Shown here in pieces: positions 45,140 through 56,292 of a stretch of DNA of 64,000 nt. The stretch's first letter is position 1, and each line of letters opens with the position of its first letter. A program made the translations under genes and the position numbers. Under the pieces are notes generated by a model. The model worked only from the letters and a program-made list of their open reading frames with translations. It was not told the DNA's origin and searched no databases. This DNA is from Allomyces macrogynus ATCC 38327. Its lineage: Eukaryota; Blastocladiomycota; Blastocladiomycetes; Blastocladiales; Blastocladiaceae. The DNA lies in the NCBI GenBank assembly GCA_000151295.1, contig GG745333.1, forward strand, positions 841,690 to 905,689, in the 5' to 3' direction.

Positions 45140-48100
45140 TCAAATCGAATTCCTCCTGGCGCGCGGTGCCGCCGCGCTCCGTCGGGCCTTGGTATTCGTC
45201 AGGGTCTCAAGCACGCCGTTCTTTTCCCACTCTTGCACGACCGCCATGCCGTAATCGTACCCGGCACGGTAAATGGGTTCGAAGTTGCCAAACTCGAGCG
45301 TGCCGAAATGCGCGACAGGCGGGCGCAGGTAAAAACAGCCCGGCAACTGCTTGGCCTCTTCGAGTTGGCGGATGCTAGCGAAGGGACGATGCGAAACGTG
45401 AGTCGGCCTGCCTCGAAGAAGAACGCGTGGAGGGAGTCGCACCATGATACGTAGGCCAACTTGGACTGGATCTCGGCGAGCGACGGAATCGCCGGCGTGC
45501 GGCGGAACGGGTTCATGCGGTTGAGCAGCACAGTCCAGCCAGAGAGCGTGTCGCCGAAGTAGACTTTGGACGTGTCGTCGTCCGAAGCCACTAGCGCATC
45601 AGGAAGACGATCAAGTCAGATCCTTCCCCGACACTTTTTACCAGAAATCAAGCGTACCGTCCACCATGATCACGACCTTGGCACCAAGCCCCTTCATCAC
45701 GTCGGCGGGTAAGTTGTTCAGGTACCCGCCGTCGACGAGCAAGTTGCCATTGTCCGAGAGCGGCGGCATAAAGCCCGACAGCGACATGGACGCGCGCACG
45801 TATCGCCACAGGTACCCGGACTGGTGAATCTCCATGCGCGAGTGGACAATGTTGGTCGTGACGCAAAAGTAGTTGAGCCACAGGTCTTCGACGTGAATGT
45901 CGCCAAACGACTTCCAGATGCCGCGGTTGCTAGAAACGAAAGCGTATGCATGAATCTCGCGCCGCCAACAACGGACCCTCGCGCGTATAATGATAGACGG
46001 GAAACATACAACTGGTGGCCCGTCAGGTACGACGTGATCGGGTACGTCAAGTCGACGAGCGTGCGCCAGACAGACGACGTCCGTGCTGCAAAACTCTTCA
46101 TGCGCCCGAGCACACTCACATGATCAAAGTCGCGCGCATACAGCCCACCGACCAGCGCGCCAATCGACGTCCCACCAATCATGTCGACGGGAATCCCGGC
46201 CTCCTCGAGGGCCCGAATTACGCCGACATGCGCGATCCCGCGCGCACCGCCGCCACCGAGCACGAGCCCAATCGACTGTCCACACAGCCGGCGCGCGAGC
46301 CGGGCAAAGTCGGACCGTACGCCGGTGCACCCACCAGGCTCGCCACTCCCCTCCCCACCGCCGAGGATCCGCATGCGTCGCAGCAGCGGTGTGTAGCGCT
46401 GATAGTACTTCTGCAGCTGGCCCTTGAGCTGGTGCAGCGCGAACCGCGGGTCGACGCCCATGGTCGGCCCCATCAAATCGACCAAGTCGGCAGCCATATT
46501 GGACGAGGAAAACAGGCCGTTCATGGGCGGCGTCGCGTACATGCTAGTCGATCCGTGCCGCCCGCGCGTTGTGCCATGGCCATCGCGCGCGCGTGCGGGC
46601 CCACTCGACGTCCCGCGCGGCGGTTTGCCTGATGAGCCCTTGGTCCCGGATCCAGAAAACAGTGCCGTGCTCGGGTGCAAATCCATGGCAACATGATGGT
46701 GTCCGTGAATCCACAGCCGGTTCTTGAGCCACGCCTGCGTGAGCCCGTGACGGCACGACCGGTCCGAATGCACGAGCACGAGTTCTTTCCGCGCGGTCGT
46801 CTTGATCCCGAGCAGGTACCGTTCGTACTCGCCAATCACGGGTTCCTGGTCGGCAAGCGCGACCAACAAGATACAATCGGCCTGCCGCACACACCGCTGC
46901 GTCCAGGGCGTCGAGACACCGCTGTCGGCGACATACATAACGATCCGGTGCCGGTCCTCCTGCTCGGCGAGCCACGAGACGAGTTTCAGTTTCCCAATCT
47001 TGGAAAACGCGTGCTTGCCGAGCACGTCAATCACCGTCGCCTGGTAGAGCGCCGTCGCCGACGCGCCAATCGTGGCGAGCGCCCCGCGTAGGTGCTCGGC
47101 AAACTCGACGATCGGGACCGACGCGTTCACGGGGATCACAGCCACCGTGCGCAAGTTTGCGTTGTTCTTGCCGAGATCCGACGGGACGGGCGGCGGTGTC
47201 GGCGCCGCGGGACCGACTGGGACCCCCGGGCCGCGCGCGAGTTGCTGTGCAGCGGCCACGGCGCTCATCGCGCCCATCCCGACCCCCATCCCGAGCCCGA
47301 CCCCAAGCCGCGGCGCCGGCGCGAGCGGCGCGAGCTGCTGTGCGCGCGCGGCGATCAGTCGCGCAATCGCGAGCGTGATTTCCGGGTGCCGCAGAGCCAA
47401 CGCATGGAAGAGCGTGTGCGGGATCCGAGCCAGTTCCGTGTCGCGAATCGCGTGCGTTGTGTACGGCCGCGGCGATTCCATTAGCACTTCGAGTTCGCCG
47501 ACCGAGTCCCCTTGACCGTATTCGGCGATCACGTCAAACGCGCCGCCGACGGTGCCGTGTTCCCAGATCGACCGCACGCGGCCGTTGAGAAGCAGGTAGA
47601 TCGAGTCGCTGTGGTCGCCTTGCCGGTAGAGCACGTGTCCGGCGTTGACTTGCGTCCATTCCATGGCAAAGTCGATGCTAATCGCGAAAAGCTGGGTGAG
47701 CGGAATGGTGAGCAAGATCAAGTCGCAGCCCAGCAACGAGCACGTACTGCAATACGAGAGGATTCAAGACCGACACGAGCCGGTGCGCGAGCGTCAAAAT
47801 CACCGTCGGCTGGCGGTCAACAAGCCGGTCGACCGCCGCCTTTTTCAGGAATCCAACACACACGTCGGTCCGCGCCTCGAGCTGCAAAAGCGACGGGTGG
47901 CCCGTCAAGACCGACATGTAATTGCCGAGCCCGCCCGGTCGAATAAAGAACTGCGGTCCATCGCCCGCCGCACTCGCTGCGGTCGCGGCCGTGGTCTGCG
48001 CAGCGACCATACTACTCACCACGGCCCCAGCCGTCGACACAGCCAACAACCCATCAATGATAAAAAACAGCCCATCGACGGCCTGGCCCGACTTGGCAAG

Positions 48101-50380
48101 AATACTACCCTTTGGGTAGAACCGAATCTCAACATCCTTTGGGTCCACTTCCGAGACGTTCGACGCGATCGACGACGCCATCGACGACATGGACGCGTGG
48201 TGCGCGAGAGCGTGCGCCGCATTGGCAGCCGCGCCGGACCGCCTGCGCATCATGAGCGGGACACTCGGCGAGTCGACGGGCGGTGCCGGCGGTGCCGCTG
48301 CTGGCACAGTCACGTCTCGCAATCCAATCCCGTGCATGATGCACGCAAACACCGATTGCCGCAAATGGTCTTCCTCGTCCGCATCCTCGAACGCGCGTAG
48401 ATCACCAAACGGACCCTCGGCCGACGTTGTGGGCGCGAGCGACGGGCCCGCGCCGGGCATCGTCGCGGAATCCGACGGGGCGACAGCCGGATGCGACCCC
48501 ATCGCGCTCGACGGTCGCGGGATCCTCGCTGCTGCGGCAGTAGCCGCTTCCGCGACCGCCGGATCGATGTCCGACGGGGTACGGGACAACGCCGGTGGCA
48601 GGGGTGGCGACGACGACGGTGCCGTTTCCGGGGCAACCACCGCCGCCGCCAGAGCCGCCGCATTCCTCGCATCCGCGACCGTCGGGACCTTATTCCCCGA
48701 GACCGCACGCACCGCGCGGTACACTGAATGCCCCATCCTGAACCGGCGCCGCAGTCGCTCCAACCCACCGGGTCGGAAAAACCCGAGCGGCAATGCTCTC
48801 GCCGTATACTCGTGCACCTGCTGTTCGAGCGCGAGCAACTGCGCGCCGAGCCCAAGGTACCGCGCGAGCGCCATGCACGTAACGCGCTGGAACCGCGTGA
48901 GAATGACTTGCGCGATATGCGCGGCCGCGTGCGGGTACTTGTCGAGCAACCGCAGAAACGCTTCGGCCGGGATCACAACGAGCGTCGAGTCACGTGCAGC
49001 ACGCGCGACCAGGCCGGCGTGCAGAACCGACGGCGCGCGGTGGTGGTGCGTGTGTGTGCGCGCCGTGTGCGGGCGGCCGTATTCATCGCGCGAGGGAGGG
49101 ACGGCGACCGACGGTGTGCGCGACGGGAATCGCGGTGGAGCGGTGCCGAACCGCGACGCCGAGGCCGTGCGTGACCGCCCCGCGCGTTCGCCGGAGACGG
49201 ACGTATTGTCGTCGCACCCGAGCCCAATGGTCGCAGCAGCGCCGGTGGACGTGGATGCCGTTTCCCAGCCACGTGGGACGCCGCGCCAGGTCGAGACGGG
49301 CGACGTGTTAGTACCACCCAAAAGTGGGAACACGGGGCCGCTGCCGTGGCTACCGTCGCTGCTGTTTTCCGTGGAAAAGCCCGGGTAGGACGCGGTCGGC
49401 GCTGTGTTTGGTGGTGGCGGTGGGGTTGCGCGGCCATGCGTGCCGTTGGGCACGAATTCCGGGTACTCGTCGTTGGGCATGGGCGGCATCGGGGGCGGCG
49501 GCATTGGTGGGGGCACGGGTGTCGGATCGACTTCAGGCTCGAGCGTCGACGAGAACAGAGACAGGATGGAGAAGAGCGACGAGACGGTCCCACCGGCATG
49601 CACTTCGTGGAGCAGCGTGTATCCAGGCAGTGGTTCGGTCGGATCGAGTGCCGCGGCGGCCGCAGCAGTCGCACCACCGACAGCCGAGTAAGTCGACGGC
49701 GGAACGGGCCCCTGGCCGTGGTAAAACGAGGCATTTAGGGAAGGCGGCGGCGCGGTATCGACAGGATTTGCGTCAACCGGGTTCTTGACGAGCACGTGCA
49801 CGGCGCCCTCGACGACAATGTAAAAATTGGGCGGTTCGTGCGCGTGCAATGCATCGTCTTCGGCAAATAAGATATCGCCCGCAGGCAACTTGCGCGTCTG
49901 GAGTCGGCGCGCTAGCTCGTGGAAAACAGGCTGCTCCATGTATCCAAACACCTTGATCGACTGCAGGAAGCTGCCGAGAAACTCTTCGGCATAATTGAGC
50001 GCGGGGCGCGCGCTGCTGCTGCTGCTGCCGCCGGATCCGGACCCGGACTTGGTCGAGTCGTCAAACTCGCCGGCGGTTGCCGCGTCCGGGTGCAGATCAA
50101 ACGACGCGCCTGGGGGTGGGCCGGCGGCTTGGAGCGGCGGGTCTGGCAGGCGCGCGTATCGCGTGAGGTAGACGCGGTAGACGATGCCGTAGACGACGGC
50201 ACCGCCGAGCGCGAGGACGGCGACGACGCCGCGGTAGTCGAAGGTCAGGACGAGCGACCATGAGAGCACGCGCGTGAGCAGGGACAGCAGCTCGGCCGGC
50301 ACGCGGATCAGGAACAGGCTGGCGAGACCGCCGACAATGGGCGAGACGTGCGCGGCGAGCGTGTGCACGAGGCCACTCAT
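45140..50380 (-). CDS. NTE1: Lysophospholipase NTE1 (patatin-like phospholipase, NTE family)
   Basis: ER phosphatidylcholine-deacylating serine esterase. Exons 47748-50380, 46013-47677, 45658-45929, 45443-45590 and 45140-45374 (1650 aa), all joining in phase. Seen: one N-terminal membrane anchor ([17 protein letters not shown]), two to three cyclic-nucleotide-binding-like domains (for example [20 protein letters not shown]), then the patatin domain with [17 protein letters not shown], the nucleophile elbow [11 protein letters not shown] and the dyad Asp in [15 protein letters not shown], followed by [29 protein letters not shown] and FGTLEFGNF. The first cNMP domain carries a long low-complexity insertion. 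The catalytic Ser-Asp dyad is intact. It is divergent from the GPKOW-like gene across about 1 kb. Confidence 0.95.
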
Positions 50381-51442
50381 GGTTATTGTGGTTGCAGGTG
50401 GTGCTCGTGGTGTTGGCTGTTGGACGGGACTTGACGCGGAAGATCACTTGCGAGCAAAGGAGAGCGACTGATCTTGACCTCCACGGCGACCACTTGTTGG
50501 AGAAGCACGCAACAACAGCGAAATGGGAGGTGCTTGCAGAAGAGAGGATGCGCGGGCGCGTCGAGCACGTTGCCGGCAGTTGCAAGCAGAGAGCGTGCGA
50601 GCGCGGGGGTGAGAGCCGGTCCCGCCGCGGTGGTGGAGGTGGTCGTGCTCTGGGTTCTTGCCCGCTGACCGATCTGGACCTGATTGCAGACTATGGGAAC
50701 CGCGCAGCGCGGCGCGCGCAGCTGGGTCAATGTCGTCGACGGCCGGGTGGGATCTTGTCTGGCGCGAGAAGTCGAGCGAAGGGAGAAGCGGCCGACGGTG
50801 CGCATCCACGGCCGTTGATCGCCATCATCAACAGTTGACCACCACCGTTGTCCATTTCACCCAATGACCTGGTGACGATCCCCTTGGTCGCAAGGCAGTG
50901 CACACGCTCCTTGTCGGCCTGTTTGCGCACCGGCTGGCGTTGCACGCCGTTTGACGAAGTGTGTCCGCTCCGGGGCACACCCCACGTCGGCATTTGCCAA
51001 CGCCTTCTGACAGTGTTCTCGGGCACACCGTCAACTTCGCTCTCCCTCGGCCTGAAACCGCGCCTGCTCGCATTGCATCAAGTTAGCCGGCGCCCGTGCT
51101 CCTCAAGTCGACGGCGGTGGTTGAGCACAACGGCTGGCAGCTAACAAGACGCGTCGCGTCGTTTTGGAGTTTTTGCGGTTCGAAAACCAGCGAAACGCAT
51201 GCTGACGTCACCCGCTCACCGCTTGCCGAAGCGTTTGAGCTCTGTTCTGAGCTCTGCGTCACTCTCGCGTGCAGTGACTTGGAAGAGACATGCGTCGGAC
51301 GTGGTGCTCGTCCCCTTGCTACCCGCCGCACGAGCTAACACAGACGAACACCACCATCATCGCCGCAGCGCACGACCCACCCTGCCCTGCCACCGTCCGC
51401 GCGGCCCACTCTGAGCACTTCACTGCCGCTCCCGTACCCGCC
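50381..51442. promoter_or_regulatory. Divergent promoter interval, NTE1 / GPKOW-like
   Basis: 1062 bp between the two start codons, the largest such interval between intact divergent genes here. Only short open frames on both strands without recognisable domains. No TATA-like element found near either start. Confidence 0.4.
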
Positions 51443-52762
51443 ATGCCACCACCGGCCTCGTCTCCGGCGCCCGCCGCCACCGCGACCACCGACCCGGACC
51501 TGGCCGACGCTCGGCGCGCGTTTGCCGCCGACCTCAAGTCGAAAGTCGGCCTCGTCGTGAACCCGGCCAAACGTCAACGACTTGCGGTCGATGACGCTGG
51601 CGCCGAACCCGCGAAACCGCTCGTCGCCACGGCGCGCTCCGACCTCTCTGAGCGCGACTTGGCCGCCTTGCCCGACCTCGACACGGCGCAATACGAATCG
51701 GTCGCGGTGACTGATTTCGGCACGGCCATGCTCAAGGGCATGGGATGGCGCGAAGGCGACGTGATTGGCCGGAACAAGGAGCATGCGCTCGCCAAACCCA
51801 TCGAGTACATTCCGCGACCGTCGTTGCTTGGACTTGGTGCGCAGCCTGCCAATGCGGCCAATGCGCCGTCGTTGAAACGCAAGCAGCGGCCCGATTACGA
51901 GTTACCGACGACATCTGATGGGAAAGTGCGGCATTACAAGGCGGTCGACGAGACGTTGCGCGAGCGGTTGAAGATGGCGGTGGGCGCCTTTGTGCGGATT
52001 GATTACGGCAAGCACCGCGGGTTGCTCGGGATCGTCACGGAACTGCGTGTAGGTGAGCGGGATCACATCGTGCGGGTCGAGTTGCGCAATGGGGAGCGGG
52101 TCAAGGTCGACGACCGCGACGTGAAGCTGTTGACGGCCGAGGAGTACGACCGGTATGTCGTTGTGCTGGCTTGCGATTCTGTGAGTGCGCGTTCGCTAAC
52201 ATTTGGTGAATCTCTTAGCGAGAGGAAACACGGCCGATCACGGTTGAGCCGCGACAACCGCGACGACAGACTGTCCTCGTCTTCCTCGGCACGTCCCTCG
52301 TCCTCGTCCTCTTCAGCTGCAGCACCCGCACCTGCACCCGCAATACCGTCGTCATCCTCGCGATCCGGCACGACGACTGACGTGTGGGTGCGCCCGGGCC
52401 TGCGCGTGCGCATCGTCTCCAAGTCACTCGCCGGCGGCAAGTACTACGAGAAAAAGGGCCGCATCGTCGATGTGTTACCCGGCGGTCTGTCGGTGCTCAA
52501 GCTGGAGGACGCGGCGCGGTCGCTCGTCGACCAAGTCCCGCAGCGTGGGCTGGAAACGATCATGCCGGCGGTCGGGAAAACGGTCATGATCGTGCGCGCC
52601 GTCAAGGGGCCCGGCGGCACGCGCGACGCGCAGTATGTCGGGCAGTGCGGCCAGGTGCTGGAACGCGACCGGAAGCGGCAGCAGGGCGTGGTGCAGCTCG
52701 ACGACGGCGAGGTGGTGGTCGGCGCGTTTGATGATTTGTGCGAGGTGGGCGCGGGCGAGTGA
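51443..52762 (+). CDS. G-patch and KOW domain protein, GPKOW/MOS2-like
   Basis: Spliceosome-associated RNA-binding protein that works with the DHX16/Prp2 helicase in its family (Spp2 in yeast). 439 aa as one open frame. Seen: ESVAVTDFGTAMLKGMGWREGD (G-patch-like, residues about 90-110), a first KOW module (GAFVRIDYGKHRGLLGIV, residues about 180-200), a serine/alanine linker, and a second KOW module (VWVRPGLRVRIVSKSLAGG ... GRIVDVLPGG). At 52181-52218 the sequence looks like a 38-nt intron (gtgagt, an internal gctaac, cttag), but removing it would break the frame into the second KOW, so it is left in. An upstream in-frame ATG at 51290 is less likely as the start. Confidence 0.8.
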   Translation: MPPPASSPAPAATATTDPDLADARRAFAADLKSKVGLVVNPAKRQRLAVDDAGAEPAKPLVATARSDLSERDLAALPDLDTAQYESVAVTDFGTAMLKGMGWREGDVIGRNKEHALAKPIEYIPRPSLLGLGAQPANAANAPSLKRKQRPDYELPTTSDGKVRHYKAVDETLRERLKMAVGAFVRIDYGKHRGLLGIVTELRVGERDHIVRVELRNGERVKVDDRDVKLLTAEEYDRYVVVLACDSVSARSLTFGESLSERKHGRSRLSRDNRDDRLSSSSSARPSSSSSSAAAPAPAPAIPSSSSRSGTTTDVWVRPGLRVRIVSKSLAGGKYYEKKGRIVDVLPGGLSVLKLEDAARSLVDQVPQRGLETIMPAVGKTVMIVRAVKGPGGTRDAQYVGQCGQVLERDRKRQQGVVQLDDGEVVVGAFDDLCEVGAGE

Positions 52763-53198
52763 CGCGTTTATAGATGTGGCCATATGCACACGGTTCAAGA
52801 TGTGTCGTTTGATGTTTTTGCTGATCGAGGGAGCCAAGCACGGTCGGTTTCAGTTCGCGTTTCGCCCGCAGGCACGCTGCCACGACCGGCTCGCGACACG
52901 TCACGGCCGCTGGCCGCGCAATGGCTCCTCTTCGTGCATCGCTTCCGCCCGCATCGGCTGCAACGCGCGGCGCACCTCGCGAGCGTGTTCGTGCCCGCGG
53001 GCCCCTCCCCTCCCCTGCCCTGCCCGCGTCGCGCCGCGACTCAAAAGCGGCCGCGACCCCCAGCGCTTTCGCTCGGCTCGAACGCGATCCCAACCACTGG
53101 CAAATCCATTCATTGGCTGGACACCGGCCATCTACCCGTGGGCTCCTATCTTTTCCTCCTGCAGACATAGGGAGGAAATGGAGCATCAGATTATGTCC
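52763..53198. other. Intergenic stretch before the assembly gap
   Basis: 436 bp, no recognisable gene body. A possible start (ATG at 53178) lies 20 bp before the gap and could belong to the NmrA-like gene, but the reading frame across the gap cannot be checked. Confidence 0.4.
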
Positions 53199-53528
53199 NN
53201 NNNNNNNNNNNNNNNNNNNNNNNNNNNNNNNNNNNNNNNNNNNNNNNNNNNNNNNNNNNNNNNNNNNNNNNNNNNNNNNNNNNNNNNNNNNNNNNNNNNN
53301 NNNNNNNNNNNNNNNNNNNNNNNNNNNNNNNNNNNNNNNNNNNNNNNNNNNNNNNNNNNNNNNNNNNNNNNNNNNNNNNNNNNNNNNNNNNNNNNNNNNN
53401 NNNNNNNNNNNNNNNNNNNNNNNNNNNNNNNNNNNNNNNNNNNNNNNNNNNNNNNNNNNNNNNNNNNNNNNNNNNNNNNNNNNNNNNNNNNNNNNNNNNN
53501 NNNNNNNNNNNNNNNNNNNNNNNNNNNN
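53199..53528. other. Assembly gap (330 N)
   Basis: A run of N. Its true length is unknown. It removes the 5' part, including the nucleotide-binding motif, of the NmrA-like gene that follows. Confidence 1.
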
Positions 53529-54435
53529 CAACACGCTCGACGTGGACCACATTCGGCAGGCGCTCTCGTCGTCGGGCGCGCCGACGCTGATTCTCGTGCC
53601 CGAGCTTGTGCCGGACATGGTGATCCGCTGCAACAACATTCTCGCGCAGTCGATCTACTCGATCAAGTCGATTGTGCTGTGGTCGTCGATTGGCGTCGAC
53701 GATGCCGCGTCGATCCCGGACGACGACTTTGTGCCTGGCATGTGCGCGGGCACCGACTCCGACGCCGACTCCAAAGCCGACGCCGACACCAAGGGCGACA
53801 AACCGAAGTACCATCCTCTAAGTCTTTTGAAAGAAGTCGAAGAGCTCGCCGTGCATGCGGTGCCCGACACGCTGCGCGTCGCCATCTTGCGCGTCGGGTT
53901 CCCCGTGCAGCACTTTTTCCTGCTGCAAAACGTGATCCAGAACCGCGGCATCGTGCCGTTCGTGTCCGAGGACGACCATTTCGCGCCGCTCGACCTGATT
54001 GACGCGGGCCGCGCGACCATCGGTCTTCTCCGTCTCGAGGCGCCGGGCGGCGACGTCGACGCAATCCCGGACGCGTACCTGGGCCACCCGACGCTATTGA
54101 CGGGCACGGAGCGCATGTCCGGCCCGATGCTCGTGACCGCGGCGAACGTCGGGCTCGGTGCGCGGCTGCAATTTGCCAACGTGTCGATGTCGGATATGAA
54201 GGCGTTCTTGCAGCAGACGCGGCTCGATGCGTTCCAGCTCGCCATGGTGATTGGCCTCTGGCGGCTGTTTGATTTGTCGAAGCTCGACATCGAGTCGGGC
54301 GAGCTGCCCAAGTTGCTCGACGCGATTGGCGATACGCCGTCGACGATCACCGAGTTTTTCCACCGACATCACGACCAGTTTGCACCGCCGCACCCGGCCA
54401 AGACGGGGTGGGGTTCGCGGTGCGTCCTGCTGTGA
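53529..54435 (+). CDS. NmrA-like NAD(P)-binding protein, 5' end lost in gap, ending in a CaaX box
   Basis: 302 complete codons remain after the gap. Seen: YSIKSIVLWSSIGVDD, FPVQHFFLLQNVIQNRG, FVSEDDHFAPLDLIDAGRA and a C-terminal half of the type GPMLVTAANVGLGARLQF, as in the NmrA/HSCARG group of atypical short-chain dehydrogenases that act as redox sensors or reductases. A short acidic insert (SDADSKADADTKGDK) interrupts the fold. The Gly-rich dinucleotide-binding loop must lie in the gap. The protein ends RCVLL, a CaaX-type box with Leu last, which suggests geranylgeranylation. Family placement is moderate. A decayed inverted copy lies at 55487-55950. Confidence 0.65.
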
Positions 54436-54659
54436 GCGTCGCGTCGTCGGTTCGGGCCGTGGTGAGGGGTTGGTGTTGCGTGGTTGGATGAGGTTCGTGG
54501 AGGGTGCGCCGTGGTCGGTGCCCTCGCATTCTCATGTAAATATCCCAGAGGAGGTGGTGATGCTGGCTGTTGAAAGAACAAAAATCGTCATTTTTCTTTT
54601 CCACTGCGCAGGTGTTTGCCAGTTGCACCGGCTCCAGGTCGAGGTCAAGGGTCAGTAAC

Positions 54660-55610
54660 GTGCAAGTCTATAGTCCAAAACGTGCTCCACGGTGCCAAGC
54701 GCCGACAAGGACAGCGAGTGATACGAGCACAAAGAAACACTACGCTCTCAACCACATCGTGTCGCCTCGAATCCATCAGCGCGTGCATGAGCATGGATGG
54801 TGCTGAGTGGTGCCCCTCACACTGGCAGAGCCCAAGCTGACAGCAGACTCTGCTGACCCCGGTCATGCATTGCGGATGCACGAGGGATAGTGGTCATACA
54901 TTTGCAGCCGATTTGCAACTTTTCGCACGAATTTGGCTCCGTATTCAAAGGGAAAAAAGATGCGCGCCATAAATCCAGCACACTGTTGGTTGCTGGCGAT
55001 TTCGGCACGGCGCGCATGGTCTGAGTCGGACATTTGCTGGAACGACATGTATCGCGATTTATTAGGGCGTCGCATTGGCCCGTCGTGAGGCGCTTCAAAG
55101 GGGGAGAATAGGCGTGTAATTCACGCATTTGACCGCTTTCCGATCATGCCGGGACCCTCTCGCAGCCACGGGTTGTGATTTGTTGCTTCCATGGGGGAGT
55201 GGACGCGTGTCGTTCACACGACCAGCTCTGTGCTGGGCCTCATTCCGGTCACGCTGGTGTCCTCCTACAACCCACAGGGTTGCGATTCGTTGCTGGATTT
55301 ATGGCGCGCGTTATGGAGCCAAGTTTGTGCGCAAAGGGTTAGAATCAGCGATAAGTATGACCGCTGTCTCTCGTGTATGTATCTGGTATGTATCTACGAA
55401 GCATGACAGACTGATGTCAGCTTGGATTCCGCACTTGTGAGGAGTGTGCAAGCAGTCATCGAGACGGCAACGCCATTCGTTCTCACTCACGCGCTGATGG
55501 ATTCGAGGCGAAACGAGGAGGTGGGGAGAGCATTTCTTTGTTCTAGTATTACTCGCTGGATTTGTCGGCGCTTGGCGCCGTGTAGCATGTTAGTTTTCGG
55601 GCCATGCCTG
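54660..55610. repeat. Imperfect inverted repeat centred near 55140
   Basis: The left arm (about 54660-55000, directly downstream of the NmrA-like gene) matches the reverse complement of the right arm (about 55280-55610). Shared stretches include gccaagcgccgacaa, cctcgaatccatcagcgcgt and gcgcgccataaatccagca, in mirrored order and at matching distances from the centre. The arms have diverged by substitutions and small indels. Confidence 0.85.
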
Positions 55611-55950
55611 AGAAGGGATTGCACGTCCTCGGACACGAACGACGCGTCCCGCGGTTGTGGATCACGTTTTGCAGCAGGCACGGCGAGCTCTTCCACCTTC
55701 TTCGAAAGGCGTAGATGATGGTACTTTGGATCGTCACCTGCCGCGGCGACCGGGTTCGTGGCCGTGGCCGTGGCCGTGGCCGTGCCGTGGCGTTGGCGCC
55801 TGGGTCGTCGTCGATGGGGCCTGTGCGTGCAGCTGGGCACAAAGTCCAAATCCGGCAGCGTCGTCGACGGACGCCAATCGACAACCACAGCACAACCAAC
55901 TTGATCGACGACTACAGCACAATTGACTTGATCGTTGACATGTGCAATGC
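55487..55950 (-). pseudogene. Decayed inverted copy of the NmrA-like gene
   Basis: On the - strand this follows the intact gene: the stretch encoding DQVGCAVVVDWR matches, in another frame, the DNA for the YSIKSIVLWSSIGVDD region. PKYHHLRLSKKVEELAVP follows PKYHPLSLLKEVEELAVH. After a deletion, DNA of the VIQNRG...FVSED region follows, then a junction to the shared downstream flank. The catalytic-domain end is missing. Frames shift several times and a CCACGG repeat has expanded. No functional product is expected. Confidence 0.75.
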
Positions 55951-56292
55951 ACAAGGTTCAGACAGCTCAGGAAAATGAGTCAAATGATCTGACATTGCCT
56001 GTCTAAGAAATACAGATCCACTCGAATTTAGTTGTTGAGCGGCGACGTTTTTAGTCATGCCTAGTATCAGCTACGTCCACGGTCTGCCAGAACTTGGAGT
56101 TTTGCATGCGATGGTGCTCTTATACGGCGGACCACGACAGCCTCACAAACCAGGTCGCAGATTCTCGTGCCTGCTCGTAGGTAGTCGCGCATGATCCACA
56201 ACAAAGCCGCCAATTGCAATTACCGCCAACAAATTATGGTACATGGGAGCTCGCTCTACCTCTCCCCTTCTCGTTTCAGAAACGTCCAATGC

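Larger units (their letters stand above)
54436..56292. other. Gene-poor stretch with an inverted duplication
   Basis: 1857 bp between the NmrA-like gene and the OSBP gene. It carries a palindrome-like inverted repeat centred near 55140 and the decayed NmrA copy, both annotated separately. The remaining 55980-56292 has lower GC and no recognisable gene. Confidence 0.6.
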
